A DNA stretch of 64,000 nucleotides, from contig NZ_CP009451.1 of the NCBI RefSeq assembly GCF_000757825.1, positions 4,650,001 to 4,714,000 on the forward strand, given 5' to 3'. Positions 17,521-27,106 of the stretch are shown piece after piece; within the stretch, counting starts at the first letter, position 1, and every line of letters starts with the position of its first letter. The DNA comes from Cedecea neteri (lineage in GTDB: Bacteria; Pseudomonadota; Gammaproteobacteria; Enterobacterales; Enterobacteriaceae). The position numbers and the translations under genes are program-made. A model generated the notes under the pieces. It had not been told where the DNA came from and did no database searches. It saw nothing but the letters and a program-made list of their open reading frames with translations.

Positions 17521-19119
17521 TCAGCGCGCAGGGAAGGCCGGGATAGCCCGGTCTTCATGGCGAGGGGGCGGCGGCATGTTGCCCTCGAGCCAGTGAGCAA
17601 AATCCCGCAGCGGCATGGGTTTTGCGTATAAAAAGCCCTGCAACACCGCCACACCGTTACGCCTCAGATACTCTGCCTGCTCCTGCGTTTCCACCCCTTC
17701 AGCCACCAGATCGATATCCAGCCTTTGCCCAAGGGCAATAATAATATCCGTCACCGTAGAGTTAACCGCATCGGTACCGATAGCGGCGGTAAAGGATTTG
17801 TCTATTTTCAGCACATTGGGATTCAGCGTCTCGAGATAGGCGAGCGAGCTGTGGCCGGTGCCGAAATCATCGATAGCCAGGTCGATACCGAGCCTGTGCA
17901 GCTCCTGAACCACGCTGTGATCCATCGCGGGCAGGGCGTTACGCTCGGTGAGCTCAAGCGTCAGTTTTTGCTTCGGCGTCGCCGGGAACCAGTAGCGTTT
18001 CAGGTCGCGAATAATCGCGCCGTCGTGGAAGTGGCTGGCGGCAACGTTCAGGCCAATGTGAAACCCTGGCGTTTTAGGGAATATCTCAAGGTGGCGTACG
18101 GTTTCATCCAGCACAAATCGCGTGAGCGGGGCGATTTGCTGCTGCTGCTCCGCCAGGGGAATAAATACCTCCGGTGAAATCCAGCCCTGCCTCGGGTTAT
18201 TCCAGCGCAGCAGCAGCTCCACGCCAACGCATTCTAAATTTCGGGCGCTGACCAGCGGCTGGCAAAAGACTTCAAATTCCCGGGCGGCAAGGCCGAGGTT
18301 GATTTCCCAGGAGAAGCTCATGCGGTTGGCGGTGGCGAGCCAGGCAATGTAGCCCACCAGCATGCTGAGCAGTAAGGCCAGCGGGAGCTGCGACGGCAGG
18401 TTTTGCAACGTCAGCTGGTCGGCGGAAGGCCCGATTGCGGTGATAGAATAGGGGTAAAGTTTTGAAGCCGTTTGCTGAGAAACCTGATCCTCATCCGGAA
18501 CGATCTTAGCCTGCAGGCCCGAGCCGTATTCCAGATGATCGTTGCCAACGTTAAGCACCGCGCGTGTCACCCAGGGGTGCTCCGGTTTTAGCAACAGGCT
18601 GGTCAGCATCTGGATATTAATAATCTGCATAACGCCATCACGCGTTTCGCCTGGCTGCGGGCGCCAGAAAATCAGTACCGGAGTGCCTTTTAACAGCGAG
18701 CTGTCACGCGATAAAAAGAGCAAAGGGTCGGGCGAAGGCAGGCGGGTATGGAGCTGATGAATTCCCACATCGCGGCTGCCATAAATACTGGAGCAATAAA
18801 GAACGCCGTCCTGGATTAAGCCAATGGCGCGCACCGTTTGCATTTTTGCCGCGTGCTCGCGGATTTTTAATTGGGCATCGGCGCAGGAGGTGCCGATAAG
18901 CTGCATGATGTCGTCGCTGACGGTATTAAGCGGGGCGAGAAGGGTATCAAGGGTATTTATAACTCTTTGATTAAACTGAGCTACGCGTTGTTCGTTAAGG
19001 TTTCGTTCGGTCGTGTACCTGACGCTAAGCGTGACGATTAAAACTAAAATGGCGAGTACGGCGCAGACAATAACTCGCCTGCGGCGATAGTCAGAAATAA
19101 TCCGCTGTGCCGTTTGCAT
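17521..19119 (-). CDS. pdeD: Cyclic-di-GMP phosphodiesterase PdeD (YoaD)
   Basis: A 532-residue inner-membrane enzyme that hydrolyses c-di-GMP. An N-terminal helix (about 14-34) precedes a periplasmic CSS domain with the redox-sensitive cysteines (GTSCADAQ and the CSS triplet in LYCSSIYG), then a second helix (about 246-266) and a cytoplasmic EAL domain. The EAL motif reads VELLLRW (ELL). DDFGTGHSSLAYL with its Asp pair and VAEGVET are intact, so it should be catalytically active. In CSS-type enzymes the disulfide state set by DsbA/DsbB controls activity; dsbB is also in this window. Confidence 0.9.
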   Translation of the reverse strand: MQTAQRIISDYRRRRVIVCAVLAILVLIVTLSVRYTTERNLNEQRVAQFNQRVINTLDTLLAPLNTVSDDIMQLIGTSCADAQLKIREHAAKMQTVRAIGLIQDGVLYCSSIYGSRDVGIHQLHTRLPSPDPLLFLSRDSSLLKGTPVLIFWRPQPGETRDGVMQIINIQMLTSLLLKPEHPWVTRAVLNVGNDHLEYGSGLQAKIVPDEDQVSQQTASKLYPYSITAIGPSADQLTLQNLPSQLPLALLLSMLVGYIAWLATANRMSFSWEINLGLAAREFEVFCQPLVSARNLECVGVELLLRWNNPRQGWISPEVFIPLAEQQQQIAPLTRFVLDETVRHLEIFPKTPGFHIGLNVAASHFHDGAIIRDLKRYWFPATPKQKLTLELTERNALPAMDHSVVQELHRLGIDLAIDDFGTGHSSLAYLETLNPNVLKIDKSFTAAIGTDAVNSTVTDIIIALGQRLDIDLVAEGVETQEQAEYLRRNGVAVLQGFLYAKPMPLRDFAHWLEGNMPPPPRHEDRAIPAFPAR

Positions 19120-19217
19120 CCCTGTTTCCCTGTTTCTCGCCGCAAGAAGTGAGGCGTAACGTTATCATCAAAGTGTAGTGGGATATCAGGGTGGCAAAAA
19201 AATAAAAAAAGATAAGA

Positions 19218-19242
19218 TAAAAAAGCGCCGCATAAGCGGCGC
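19218..19242 (-). terminator. Terminator of sdaA
   Basis: GCGCCGC-TTAT-GCGGCGC followed by TTTTTT on the minus strand, about 85 bases after the sdaA stop codon. Confidence 0.88.
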
Positions 19243-19325
19243 CGAATGTGGCTTATATCTCTGATTTAAGGCTGGATGAGGGGGAGTCCTGGTCTCTTGC
19301 TCCCCGACTTTCTGGCAACTTATTC

Positions 19326-20690
19326 TTAATCACACTGAACCTTAATTGCCAGGCCGCCTCGCGATGTTTCGCGGTATTTGGCGTTCATGTCTTTGCCTGT
19401 CTCATACATCGTTTCAATGACTTTATCGAGCGAAACGCGTGGCGCGCTGGTACGGCGCATCGCCATGCGGGTAGCGTTGATTGCTTTAACCGAGGCAATG
19501 GCATTACGTTCGATACAAGGCACCTGAACCTGCCCGGCGACCGGGTCACAGGTCAGGCCAAGGTTGTGCTCCATGCCGATTTCCGCAGCGATGCAAACCT
19601 GCTCAGGGGCCGCGCCCATAATTTCCGCAAGGCCCGCGGCCGCCATCGAACAGGCAACGCCAACTTCGCCCTGGCAGCCGACTTCCGCCCCGGAGATTGA
19701 GGCGTTCATTTTGTAGAGCACGCCGATGGCACCGGAAGCCAGGAAATAACGAATCCAGGTGTCTGGCGTGACCGGCTCGATAAAGTGGTCGTAGTAGGCC
19801 AATACTGCCGGAACAATCCCGCAGGCGCCGTTGGTTGGGGCCGTAACGACGCGCCCACCGGCGGCGTTCTCTTCGTTCACCGCCAGCGCAAACATGTTCA
19901 CCCAGTCAACCACGTTCATCGGGTCGCTGGAGAGCTTGTCGCTGGACACCAGCATACGGCGCAGGGCAGATGCACGACGCGGCACTCGCAGCGGGCCAGG
20001 CAGCACGCCTTCGGTGTTTACGCCCCGGTCGATACAGGCGCGCATGGTCTGCCAGATGTTGGCGAAGTAATCTTCGATCTCCTGGCGGCTGTGCAGCGCC
20101 AGTTCGTTCTGCATCACCATGCCGGACACGGACAGCCCGGTGTCCTTACAGTGCTGCAGCATTTCCTGGGCGGAGTTGAACGGATAAGGCACGGAAACTT
20201 CGTTTACCGAATCTTTCCCGAAATGCTCTTCGTCAACGATAAAACCGCCACCGATGGAGTAGTAGGTTTTACTGTAGATCTCTTTGTCGCCGTTGTAGGC
20301 GTGGATCTGCATACCGTTTTCATGCAGCGGCAAGTTATCGCTGCGAAAACGCATGCCGTTATCCTGCGGGAAATCGACTTCATGGCGGCCCTGAGCGATA
20401 AGCAGACGACCACGAGTTTCTACGTCGCGGATAAAGGCTGGAATGGCATCGATATCAACGTTATCCGGCTGGTTGCCCGCCAGACCCATGATAATCGCGA
20501 TATCGGTGTGGTGGCCTTTCCCCGTCAGGGAAAGGGAACCGTAGACATCCACCGCAATGCGGGTGGTGCTGTCCAGCAGCCCTTGTTCGATCAGTGCGTC
20601 GACAAACTGTTTCCCGGCCTTCATTGGCCCGACGGTATGGGAGCTGGATGGCCCGATGCCGACCTTGAACATGTCGAATATGCTAATCAC
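19326..20690 (-). CDS. sdaA: L-serine deaminase I
   Basis: SdaA converts L-serine to pyruvate and ammonia with an oxygen-sensitive [4Fe-4S] cluster. GTG at 20690 behind GAGGAG (spacing 7) gives 454 residues, identical to E. coli SdaA; the frame runs open further upstream to 20729 but without a ribosome site. Seen: the N-terminal GIGPSSSHTVGPMKAG signature of iron-sulfur serine dehydratases and C-terminal cysteines in GACGIVPA, GCQGEVGVACSM and LTCDPVAG, expected cluster ligands. Monocistronic with its own terminator. Confidence 0.96.
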   Translation of the reverse strand: MISIFDMFKVGIGPSSSHTVGPMKAGKQFVDALIEQGLLDSTTRIAVDVYGSLSLTGKGHHTDIAIIMGLAGNQPDNVDIDAIPAFIRDVETRGRLLIAQGRHEVDFPQDNGMRFRSDNLPLHENGMQIHAYNGDKEIYSKTYYSIGGGFIVDEEHFGKDSVNEVSVPYPFNSAQEMLQHCKDTGLSVSGMVMQNELALHSRQEIEDYFANIWQTMRACIDRGVNTEGVLPGPLRVPRRASALRRMLVSSDKLSSDPMNVVDWVNMFALAVNEENAAGGRVVTAPTNGACGIVPAVLAYYDHFIEPVTPDTWIRYFLASGAIGVLYKMNASISGAEVGCQGEVGVACSMAAAGLAEIMGAAPEQVCIAAEIGMEHNLGLTCDPVAGQVQVPCIERNAIASVKAINATRMAMRRTSAPRVSLDKVIETMYETGKDMNAKYRETSRGGLAIKVQCD

Positions 20691-20873
20691 GCTAAAACTC
20701 CTCTGATAGCACCCTGTTTCATGGAACATGATGCTTTGAAATGGCTAAGCGCTAGTTTAAAAATTTATTGGTTCCACCAGGAAACTATTCACATGAATTA
20801 AACTAATGCTTAACCATAAACCACCTAATAGCAGATGATTTATGGCCTTTATGGTTATTAAATATAGCCATTT

Positions 20874-21470
20874 TCAGCGTTTTAAACTGTCGTCTGGATC
20901 GCTATCTACCTGTAAAGAAAGTTCCCGAATGATGCCCGCCGTCATACCCCAGACAAAATAACGTTGATACCAGGATAGCCACACGCGGTGCGCGTTGCCG
21001 CGGCGATGGATGTCTAAAGGATGGTAGCGTCCGAGGCGAAGCGCTTCGGCAAGCGGCATCTCAAAGACCGCCGACACTTCATCTTCGCTGGCGCGCCACG
21101 GTAAATCGGGTGGAATAATGCCGACAATGGGCGTTACCTGGAAACCGGTCACGCTGTCCACCGGGGGAAGGGTGCCGATAACGTCGACACACTCTGGCGG
21201 AATGGCGACTTCTTCCTGAGCCTCGCGCAATGCGGCGGCAATCAGCGAACTGTCGGTGTCGTCTACCGCCCCGCCGGGGAAGGCCACCTGGCCCGCGTGT
21301 TTACGCAGCATGATGGAACGCTGGGTGAGTAAAAGCCCCGGCTGAGGCCGACGCACTATCGGTACCAGTACCGCCGCCTGACGTTTGTTGCTGACAGGGC
21401 CGCTTTCAGTAGGGCGCAGCAGTTGAAAGCGGGTGAGGAAATCATTCAGCGTCAGGGACGAACCGACCAT
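20874..21470 (-). CDS. nudL: Nudix hydrolase NudL
   Basis: A 198-residue Nudix pyrophosphohydrolase, homologous to coenzyme-A-type hydrolases. The Nudix box is seen as [20 protein letters not shown] followed by EEV, with the catalytic REAQEE segment intact and the upstream Glu position occupied by Asp, as in the E. coli protein. It starts 3 bases after the pabB stop codon, so the two genes form an operon as in E. coli. The true substrate is not established. Confidence 0.92.
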   Translation of the reverse strand: MVGSSLTLNDFLTRFQLLRPTESGPVSNKRQAAVLVPIVRRPQPGLLLTQRSIMLRKHAGQVAFPGGAVDDTDSSLIAAALREAQEEVAIPPECVDVIGTLPPVDSVTGFQVTPIVGIIPPDLPWRASEDEVSAVFEMPLAEALRLGRYHPLDIHRRGNAHRVWLSWYQRYFVWGMTAGIIRELSLQVDSDPDDSLKR

Positions 21471-21473
21471 GCA

Positions 21474-22841
21474 TTAACTCTCCAGTAGGGGCAAAATACG
21501 ATTAACTTTGTCAAAAGTTTCCTGATATTCCGCCGCTTCGTTACTGTCGGCGACGATCCCGCCGCCGGCAGAACAGTATAATTTTCCGCCTTCAGCGGTC
21601 AGCGTGCGGATGGTGATGCTGGTATCCATATTGCCGCAGAAGCTAATGTAGCCGATACTGCCGCACCATGCGTTGCGCCTCTGTGGCTCCAGCTCTTCGA
21701 TAATCTCCATTGCCCGCACTTTGGGCGCGCCGGTAATCGAACCCCCGGGGAAGGTAGCCTGCAGGAGATCGCAGGCGCTGAGGGTTTCGGGAAGCTCAGC
21801 GGTAATCGTGCTCACCAGATGATGAACCGCAGGGAACGGCTCGACCACGAAAAGCTCAGGCACTTTGACGCTGCCCGGTACCGCCACGCGGCCAATATCG
21901 TTGCGCAGCAAATCAACAATCATCAGATTTTCGGCGCGGTCTTTAGCTGAGTTTGCCAGCCGGTTTGCCTGTGCGGCATCGGCTTCAGGCGTTGCCAGAC
22001 GCGGCAGGGTGCCCTTAATCGGGCGGGTCTGGATTTGCTTGCCTTCAAGCAGCACGAAGCGTTCCGGGGAAAGGCTAAGAATGCAGCTTTCAGGCAGTCT
22101 GAGGAAGGCGCTGAACGGCGCGCGGTTTGCCTGATTAAGCCGCTCGAATGCCTGCCATTCATCACCTTCATAGCTGGCGCTGAAGCGCTGGGCAAGATTG
22201 ACCTGGTAACAGTCTCCACTGCTTAAATAAGCCTGAATCTGGCGGAATTTCTCACCGTAAGCTTCGCGCGACATATTGGAATGCCATTCGCTGATGAGCC
22301 TGAAAGGTTGGGCAGGCTGGCGTGGTTTCAACGCCTCAAGCCAGGCCAGACGAGACTCGATGTCTCCGCAGCAGACCAGCGTCAGGCGCTCAAGCTGATG
22401 GTCTGCAATCAGCGCCCAGTCATAAATACCCACGGCCATATCCGGGGTGGTTAAATCCTGCTCCGTCGTCACGGGTAATGTTTCAAAACGCCGCCCCAAA
22501 TCGTAGCCAAATAAACCCAGCGCGCCGCCGCAGAAGGGGAAATCAGATTGGGACTGTGCGAGAAAACCAAAGCTGTTCAGCGTATTTTGTAGCAGCTCAA
22601 GCGGGCAATCTTCGTGATGCGACAGATTGCCGTCGCGCTCAATAATCGTTTCCTGCCCGCGCGTGACCAGCGTAGCCAGCGGATTGGCGACCATAATGTC
22701 GAAACGGTTATGAGGGTGATCGGCAAACCCGGAATGGAGCAGCATGGCCCAGGGCTGGCCCGAAACAGGGCGAAAATAGTGCTGAACGGCATCGGGCTGC
22801 CAGCTGAGTTCGTAAAAATCGGGGGTAGCTATAACATTCAT
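21474..22841 (-). CDS. pabB: Aminodeoxychorismate synthase component I
   Basis: PabB turns chorismate plus ammonia (supplied by PabA) into 4-amino-4-deoxychorismate, the folate branch precursor of p-aminobenzoate. The protein has the chorismate-binding domain with the active-site lysine in TRPIKGTLPR, SAKDRAENLMIVDLLRNDIG and GSITGAPKVRAMEII. The ATG at 22841 gives 455 residues, close to E. coli PabB (453); an upstream start at 22886 would run into the divergent promoter of yoaH. The ribosome site is weak, which may keep expression low. Confidence 0.94.
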   Translation of the reverse strand: MNVIATPDFYELSWQPDAVQHYFRPVSGQPWAMLLHSGFADHPHNRFDIMVANPLATLVTRGQETIIERDGNLSHHEDCPLELLQNTLNSFGFLAQSQSDFPFCGGALGLFGYDLGRRFETLPVTTEQDLTTPDMAVGIYDWALIADHQLERLTLVCCGDIESRLAWLEALKPRQPAQPFRLISEWHSNMSREAYGEKFRQIQAYLSSGDCYQVNLAQRFSASYEGDEWQAFERLNQANRAPFSAFLRLPESCILSLSPERFVLLEGKQIQTRPIKGTLPRLATPEADAAQANRLANSAKDRAENLMIVDLLRNDIGRVAVPGSVKVPELFVVEPFPAVHHLVSTITAELPETLSACDLLQATFPGGSITGAPKVRAMEIIEELEPQRRNAWCGSIGYISFCGNMDTSITIRTLTAEGGKLYCSAGGGIVADSNEAAEYQETFDKVNRILPLLES

Positions 22842-22903
22842 CTTGGTAGCATCGTCTGGAGCAGAGTAAAGTAGCGGCTCCAGCACTGTAACAGGAGTTC
22901 GAT

Positions 22904-23104
22904 ATGATTTCAGGATTACCGGCGCTTAGCCACGAGCAGCAGCAGCAGGCCGTCGAGCGTATTCACGAACTGATGGCAAACGGCATGAGCAGCGGCGAAG
23001 CCATCGCCCTGGTGGCCAGTGAGATCCGTGCCTCGCACACCGGCGGTAACATCGTCGCACGCTTTGAAGATGAAGACGACGAAGAAGAAGACCCGCAGGA
23101 CTAG
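22904..23104 (+). CDS. yoaH: UPF0181 protein YoaH
   Basis: A 66-residue protein of unknown function: a helical N-terminal part ([17 protein letters not shown], then [16 protein letters not shown]) and a very acidic tail ([15 protein letters not shown]) several residues longer than in E. coli (59 residues). ATG 22904 follows CAGGAG. It is divergent from pabB. Confidence 0.9.
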   Translation: MISGLPALSHEQQQQAVERIHELMANGMSSGEAIALVASEIRASHTGGNIVARFEDEDDEEEDPQD

Positions 23105-23125
23105 CCGGGCCTCAACGGCTTTGCG

Positions 23126-23470
23126 TTACACGGCGGCGATGATTTTGATTTCCACTTTGTAACGCGGGTTCATCAGTTTAGCCTGTACGGTGCAGCGTAC
23201 CGGCGCTTTACCCGCCACAACCCACTCATCCCACGCTTTATTCATTGCCGCAAAATCCTCGCCGTCCGGCAGGAAAATAGTCGCATCCAGAATGCGGGTC
23301 TTATCGCTGCCAAGCTCGGCCAGCAGGGTGTCAATTTGCTCAAGGGTATTTGCCGTCTGCTGGTAAGCGTCGGCATCCAGGTTTTCAGGCACGCCGGTGT
23401 AGTACACGGTCTGGTTATGGATAACAGCATCAGACCAGCGAGCTTCGGGTTTAATACGCGCAATACTCAT
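23126..23470 (-). CDS. yoaB: RidA-family protein YoaB
   Basis: A 114-residue small trimeric-type protein of the YjgF/YER057c/UK114 (RidA) family, several members of which hydrolyse reactive enamine/imine intermediates. The conserved features YYTGVPENLDADA and APVRCTVQAKL, including the substrate-binding Arg, are present. Which imine YoaB acts on is unknown. It is convergent with yoaH and divergent from yoaA; an AAGGAG-like site precedes the ATG. Confidence 0.92.
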   Translation of the reverse strand: MSIARIKPEARWSDAVIHNQTVYYTGVPENLDADAYQQTANTLEQIDTLLAELGSDKTRILDATIFLPDGEDFAAMNKAWDEWVVAGKAPVRCTVQAKLMNPRYKVEIKIIAAV

Positions 23471-23598
23471 GACAACTCCTTAACAACAAACGATATGTGC
23501 GGCACAGACTGCCATAATCCGCTGCCCGGTTCCACCGGCTTGCTGGATAAACCTGGCCAGGGCTGACATAATCACTGGCAATTTAACCAGGGGGTAAC

Positions 23599-25509
23599 GT
23601 GACGGACGATTTTGCAGCAGACGGCCAACTGGCTCAGGTCATTCCCGGTTTCAGGCCGCGTGAGGCGCAGCGTGAAATGGCAGAGGCGGTCACCAGGGCC
23701 ATTAAAGCCGGCGGCGAGTTGGTGGTAGAAGCCGGTACCGGTACGGGGAAAACGTATGCCTACCTTGCCCCCGCCCTGCGTTCGGGCAAAAAAGTGATTA
23801 TCTCTACCGGCTCAAAGGCGCTGCAGGATCAGCTGTTTTCCCGCGATCTGCCGACTATCTCCCGGGCGCTGAAATTTACCGGCCGCGTGGCGCTGCTGAA
23901 GGGACGCTCTAACTACCTTTGCCTGGAAAGACTTGAACAGCAGTCGCTGGCCGGTGGCGACTTGCCCGTGCAGGCACTAAGCGACGTGGTACATCTGCGC
24001 GGCTGGGCCAGCGAAACCGTCGACGGTGATATCAGCACCTGTGCTTCTGTCGCCGAAGACTCCACCGTCTGGCCGATGGTTACCAGCACCAACGACAACT
24101 GTCTGGGCCAGGATTGCCCGCAGTATCAGGACTGTTTCGTGGTGAAAGCGCGTAAAAAGGCAATGGATGCTGACGTGGTGGTGGTGAACCATCATCTCTA
24201 TCTGGCCGATATGGTGGTGAAAGAGAGTGGCTTCGCGGAGCTGATCCCAGAGGCCGAAGTGACGATTTTCGATGAAGCTCATCAGATCCCCGATATCGCC
24301 AGCCAGTATTTTGGTCAGTCTATCTCCAGCCGCCAACTGCTCGACCTCGCCAAAGACATCTCTATTGCTTACCGGACAGAAGTTCGGGATGTGCAACAGC
24401 TGCAAAAAAGCGCCGACAGCCTCGCTCAGCGCACGCAGGATTTTCGCCTGCAAATAGGCGACCCGGGCTACCGTGGCAACCTGCGTGAGCTGCTCGCGGA
24501 CGCCAATATTCAGCGTTCTTTGCTGCTGCTCGATGACGCGCTGGAGCTGTGTTACGACGTGGCGAAGCTTTCCCTTGGGCGCTCTGCGCTTTTGGACGCT
24601 GCTTTTGAACGGGCGGTGATTTACCGTGGACGCATCAAGCGGCTGAAAGAGATCAATCAGCCGGGGTACAGCTACTGGTACGAATGTAACGCCCGCCATT
24701 TCACACTAGCCCTGACGCCGCTGTCCGTGGCAGACAAGTTTAAGGAAGCTATCCGTGAAAAAGCGGGCTGCTGGGTCTTCACCTCGGCGACCCTCGCGGT
24801 GAATGACAAAATGAGCCATTTCACCGAACGGCTGGGCATCGACGAGGCAGAAACGCTGCTGCTGGCAAGCCCGTTTGACTACGCTAAGCAGGCGCTGCTC
24901 TGCGTGCCGCGAGGGCTGCCAACGCCGAATCAACCCCACGCTGGCCGCCATCTGGCCAATCTGCTGCGTCCTCTCATTGAAGCCAATAACGGGCGCTGCT
25001 TTATGCTTTGTACCTCCCACGCCATGATGCGCGACCTGGCCGAGCAGTTCCGCGCCACCATGACGCTCCCGGTGCTGCTGCAGGGCGAAACCAGCAAAGG
25101 CCAGCTGTTGCAGCAGTTTGTTGAGGCCGGTAATGCCCTGCTGGTGGCGACCAGCAGCTTCTGGGAAGGCGTTGACGTTCGGGGCGATACGCTCTCACTG
25201 GTCATCATCGACAAGCTGCCCTTTACCTCACCGGACGATCCGCTGCTGAAGGCTCGAATGGAAGATTGCCGCATTCGTGGCGGCGATCCGTTTGACGATG
25301 TCCAGCTGCCGGATGCGGTCATCACCCTCAAGCAGGGCGTCGGCCGACTCATTCGCGACGTGGAGGACCGGGGCGTGCTGGTTATCTGTGATAACCGGCT
25401 GGTGATGCGGCCTTATGGCGCTGTTTTCCTGAACAGCCTGCCGCCAACGCCGCGTACCCGGGATATAAATCGGGCAGTTGAGTTCCTCAGCGCCTCTGGC
25501 GCGCAGTAA
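23599..25509 (+). CDS. yoaA: DinG/XPD-family DNA helicase YoaA
   Basis: A 636-residue iron-sulfur helicase of superfamily 2. E. coli YoaA works with the clamp-loader subunit HolC (chi) in replication repair. Seen: Walker A AGTGTGKT (Lys51), four cysteines at 108, 168, 173 and 179 placed like XPD/DinG cluster ligands, DEAH box at 225-228, and the C-terminal motifs [12 protein letters not shown] and [12 protein letters not shown] 23599 behind GGGGGTAAC is the start; length equals E. coli YoaA. It precedes tsaB on the same strand. Confidence 0.95.
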   Translation: MTDDFAADGQLAQVIPGFRPREAQREMAEAVTRAIKAGGELVVEAGTGTGKTYAYLAPALRSGKKVIISTGSKALQDQLFSRDLPTISRALKFTGRVALLKGRSNYLCLERLEQQSLAGGDLPVQALSDVVHLRGWASETVDGDISTCASVAEDSTVWPMVTSTNDNCLGQDCPQYQDCFVVKARKKAMDADVVVVNHHLYLADMVVKESGFAELIPEAEVTIFDEAHQIPDIASQYFGQSISSRQLLDLAKDISIAYRTEVRDVQQLQKSADSLAQRTQDFRLQIGDPGYRGNLRELLADANIQRSLLLLDDALELCYDVAKLSLGRSALLDAAFERAVIYRGRIKRLKEINQPGYSYWYECNARHFTLALTPLSVADKFKEAIREKAGCWVFTSATLAVNDKMSHFTERLGIDEAETLLLASPFDYAKQALLCVPRGLPTPNQPHAGRHLANLLRPLIEANNGRCFMLCTSHAMMRDLAEQFRATMTLPVLLQGETSKGQLLQQFVEAGNALLVATSSFWEGVDVRGDTLSLVIIDKLPFTSPDDPLLKARMEDCRIRGGDPFDDVQLPDAVITLKQGVGRLIRDVEDRGVLVICDNRLVMRPYGAVFLNSLPPTPRTRDINRAVEFLSASGAQ

Positions 25510-25523
25510 TTTGTGCCAGGCTA

Positions 25524-25532
25524 TGGTATGAT
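25524..25532 (+). promoter_or_regulatory. Extended -10 promoter of tsaB
   Basis: TGGTATGAT gives a TG-N extension and a TATGAT -10 box in the short yoaA-tsaB gap; no good -35 is visible, as is common for extended -10 promoters. Confidence 0.45.
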
Positions 25533-25577
25533 GCGCGCCGTTTTTTGACCTTATCTCCGCCAGAGGTTGGCAAGTCC

Positions 25578-26273
25578 ATGCGAATTTTAGCCATCGATAC
25601 CGCAACAGAAGCCTGTTCTGTTGCTCTGCAAAACGACGAGGCGTCCTACGCCCATTTCGAACTCTGCCCGCGCGAGCATACGCAAAGAATTTTGCCCATG
25701 GTGAGGGACATCCTGAACCAGGGCGAAATTACTTTGTCTGATGTGAACGCACTCGCCTACGGGCGTGGGCCGGGCAGTTTTACCGGCGTGCGAATTGGTA
25801 TCGGCATTGCACAAGGGCTGGCGCTGGGCGCTGAGCTGCCGATGATTGGTATCTCAACGCTTGCGACGATGGCGCAGGGCGCATGGCGCCGTACCGGGGC
25901 AACCCGGGTTCTGGCCGCCATAGATGCTCGCATGGGCGAAGTCTACTGGGCCGAATATCAGCGTGACGAGCAGGGCGTGTGGCACGGCGAAGAAAGCGAA
26001 GCCGTCCTCAAGCCGGAAGACGTTGCCGGTCGGTTGAAACAGCTTAGCGGCAGCTGGGCTACAGTCGGTACAGGCTGGCAGGCCTGGCCTGATATGGCGC
26101 AGGATAGCGGACTTCTGTTGCAGGACGGTGAAACCACGCTGCCCGAAGCAGAAGACATGCTGCCGCTGGCGCTGCAGGCTTTTAACGCCGGAAAAACCGT
26201 CGCCGTGGAACACGCCGAACCGGTCTACCTGCGCAATGAAGTGACCTGGAAAAAGCTTCCTGGTAGAGAGTAA
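25578..26273 (+). CDS. tsaB: tRNA t6A-modification subunit TsaB
   Basis: TsaB is the essential scaffold partner of TsaD and TsaE in making N6-threonylcarbamoyladenosine on tRNAs that read ANN codons. The 231-residue product (ATG 25578, same length as E. coli) has the ASKHA-type fold with [17 protein letters not shown] at the N-terminus and [15 protein letters not shown] as the signature loop. An earlier in-frame start (25545) would add 11 unrelated residues. yeaY follows on the same strand after 42 bases. Confidence 0.95.
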   Translation: MRILAIDTATEACSVALQNDEASYAHFELCPREHTQRILPMVRDILNQGEITLSDVNALAYGRGPGSFTGVRIGIGIAQGLALGAELPMIGISTLATMAQGAWRRTGATRVLAAIDARMGEVYWAEYQRDEQGVWHGEESEAVLKPEDVAGRLKQLSGSWATVGTGWQAWPDMAQDSGLLLQDGETTLPEAEDMLPLALQAFNAGKTVAVEHAEPVYLRNEVTWKKLPGRE

Positions 26274-26315
26274 TACCCACCGCTCCGAACGGAGTGGAGG
26301 TTAAGGAGATGAGGT

Positions 26316-26906
26316 ATGGCTGTTTGTAATGTCAAAAAATGCAGCTGGCTGCTTGCAGCCGCCGCGGCGTTGGTGCTGAGCGGCTGCGTGAGCGTGCCGG
26401 ACGCCATCAAAGGAACCTCGGCGACGCCGCAGCAGGATCTGACGGTCGTCATGAATGCTCCCCAGCTTTACGTTGGGCAGGAAGCACGTTTTGGCGGCCG
26501 GGTGGTGAACGTGGATAACCTGAAGGGGAAAACCCGGCTGGAAATTGCCACCGTCAGCCTGGATGAAGGTGCCCGCCCGGCGCTGAATGAACCTTCTCAC
26601 GGGCGTATTTATGCCGACGTGAACGGTTTCCTGGACCCGGTTGATTTTCGTAATCAGCTGGTCACCGTTGTGGGGCCAATCACCGGCACCGCAGAAGGTA
26701 AAATTGGCCAGACGCCGTATAAATTCATGACCATGCAGGCGACAGGGTATAAGCGCTGGAACGTGGTTCAGCAGGTTGTGATGCCACCGCAGCCCATAGA
26801 TCCGTGGTTCTGGGGCGGCCCATACCCGTACCGTCATCATTATGATATGTGGGGCGGCTGGTATAATCCGGGGCCCGCACAGGTACAAACCGTCGTAACC
26901 GAATAA
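26316..26906 (+). CDS. yeaY: Slp-family outer-membrane lipoprotein YeaY
   Basis: A 196-residue lipoprotein: signal peptide ending in the lipobox LSGC (Cys about residue 26), then a Slp-type beta domain ([27 protein letters not shown]) and a Trp/Gly/Tyr/Pro-rich C-terminus ending VQTVVTE as in E. coli. The residue after Cys is Val, not Asp, so Lol sorting to the outer membrane is expected. In E. coli yeaY is transcribed from a sigma-E promoter and its mRNA relates to the RseX/MicL class of controls; not tested here. Confidence 0.9.
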   Translation: MAVCNVKKCSWLLAAAAALVLSGCVSVPDAIKGTSATPQQDLTVVMNAPQLYVGQEARFGGRVVNVDNLKGKTRLEIATVSLDEGARPALNEPSHGRIYADVNGFLDPVDFRNQLVTVVGPITGTAEGKIGQTPYKFMTMQATGYKRWNVVQQVVMPPQPIDPWFWGGPYPYRHHYDMWGGWYNPGPAQVQTVVTE

Positions 26907-26927
26907 TCTGTTGTTTTTAAATATTTT

Positions 26928-26957
26928 CAAACAGCGGCCTGGCCGCTGTTTGTTTTT
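26928..26957 (+). terminator. Terminator of yeaY
   Basis: CAAACAGCGGC / GCCGCTGTTTG, an 11-bp stem with a 3-base loop, followed by TTTTT. Confidence 0.9.
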
Positions 26958-27019
26958 ATCCAGGACGGATGAAAAAATTTAGTGATGCGCTTCGCAACCT
27001 TTAATCAGGCTAATTAATA

Positions 27020-27036
27020 AACTGGTACGCTGAGTT
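27020..27036 (+). promoter_or_regulatory. Possible FadR operator upstream of fadD
   Basis: AACTGGTACGCTGAGTT contains the CTGGT half-site typical of FadR operators; the second half is poorly conserved. fadD is a classical FadR-repressed gene and fadR lies in this window. By-eye assignment only. Confidence 0.4.
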
Positions 27037-27106
27037 AATATTATGTTAACGAAATGTGTAGCCTGGGGTTGTGATGACGACAAATAATAATTTCAGAGGT
27101 GGATCC

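Noticed and set aside
19785..20801. 338-residue frame opposite sdaA
   Set aside because: Entirely antisense to the highly conserved sdaA, no ribosome site, low-complexity His/Arg/Val composition typical of shadow frames.
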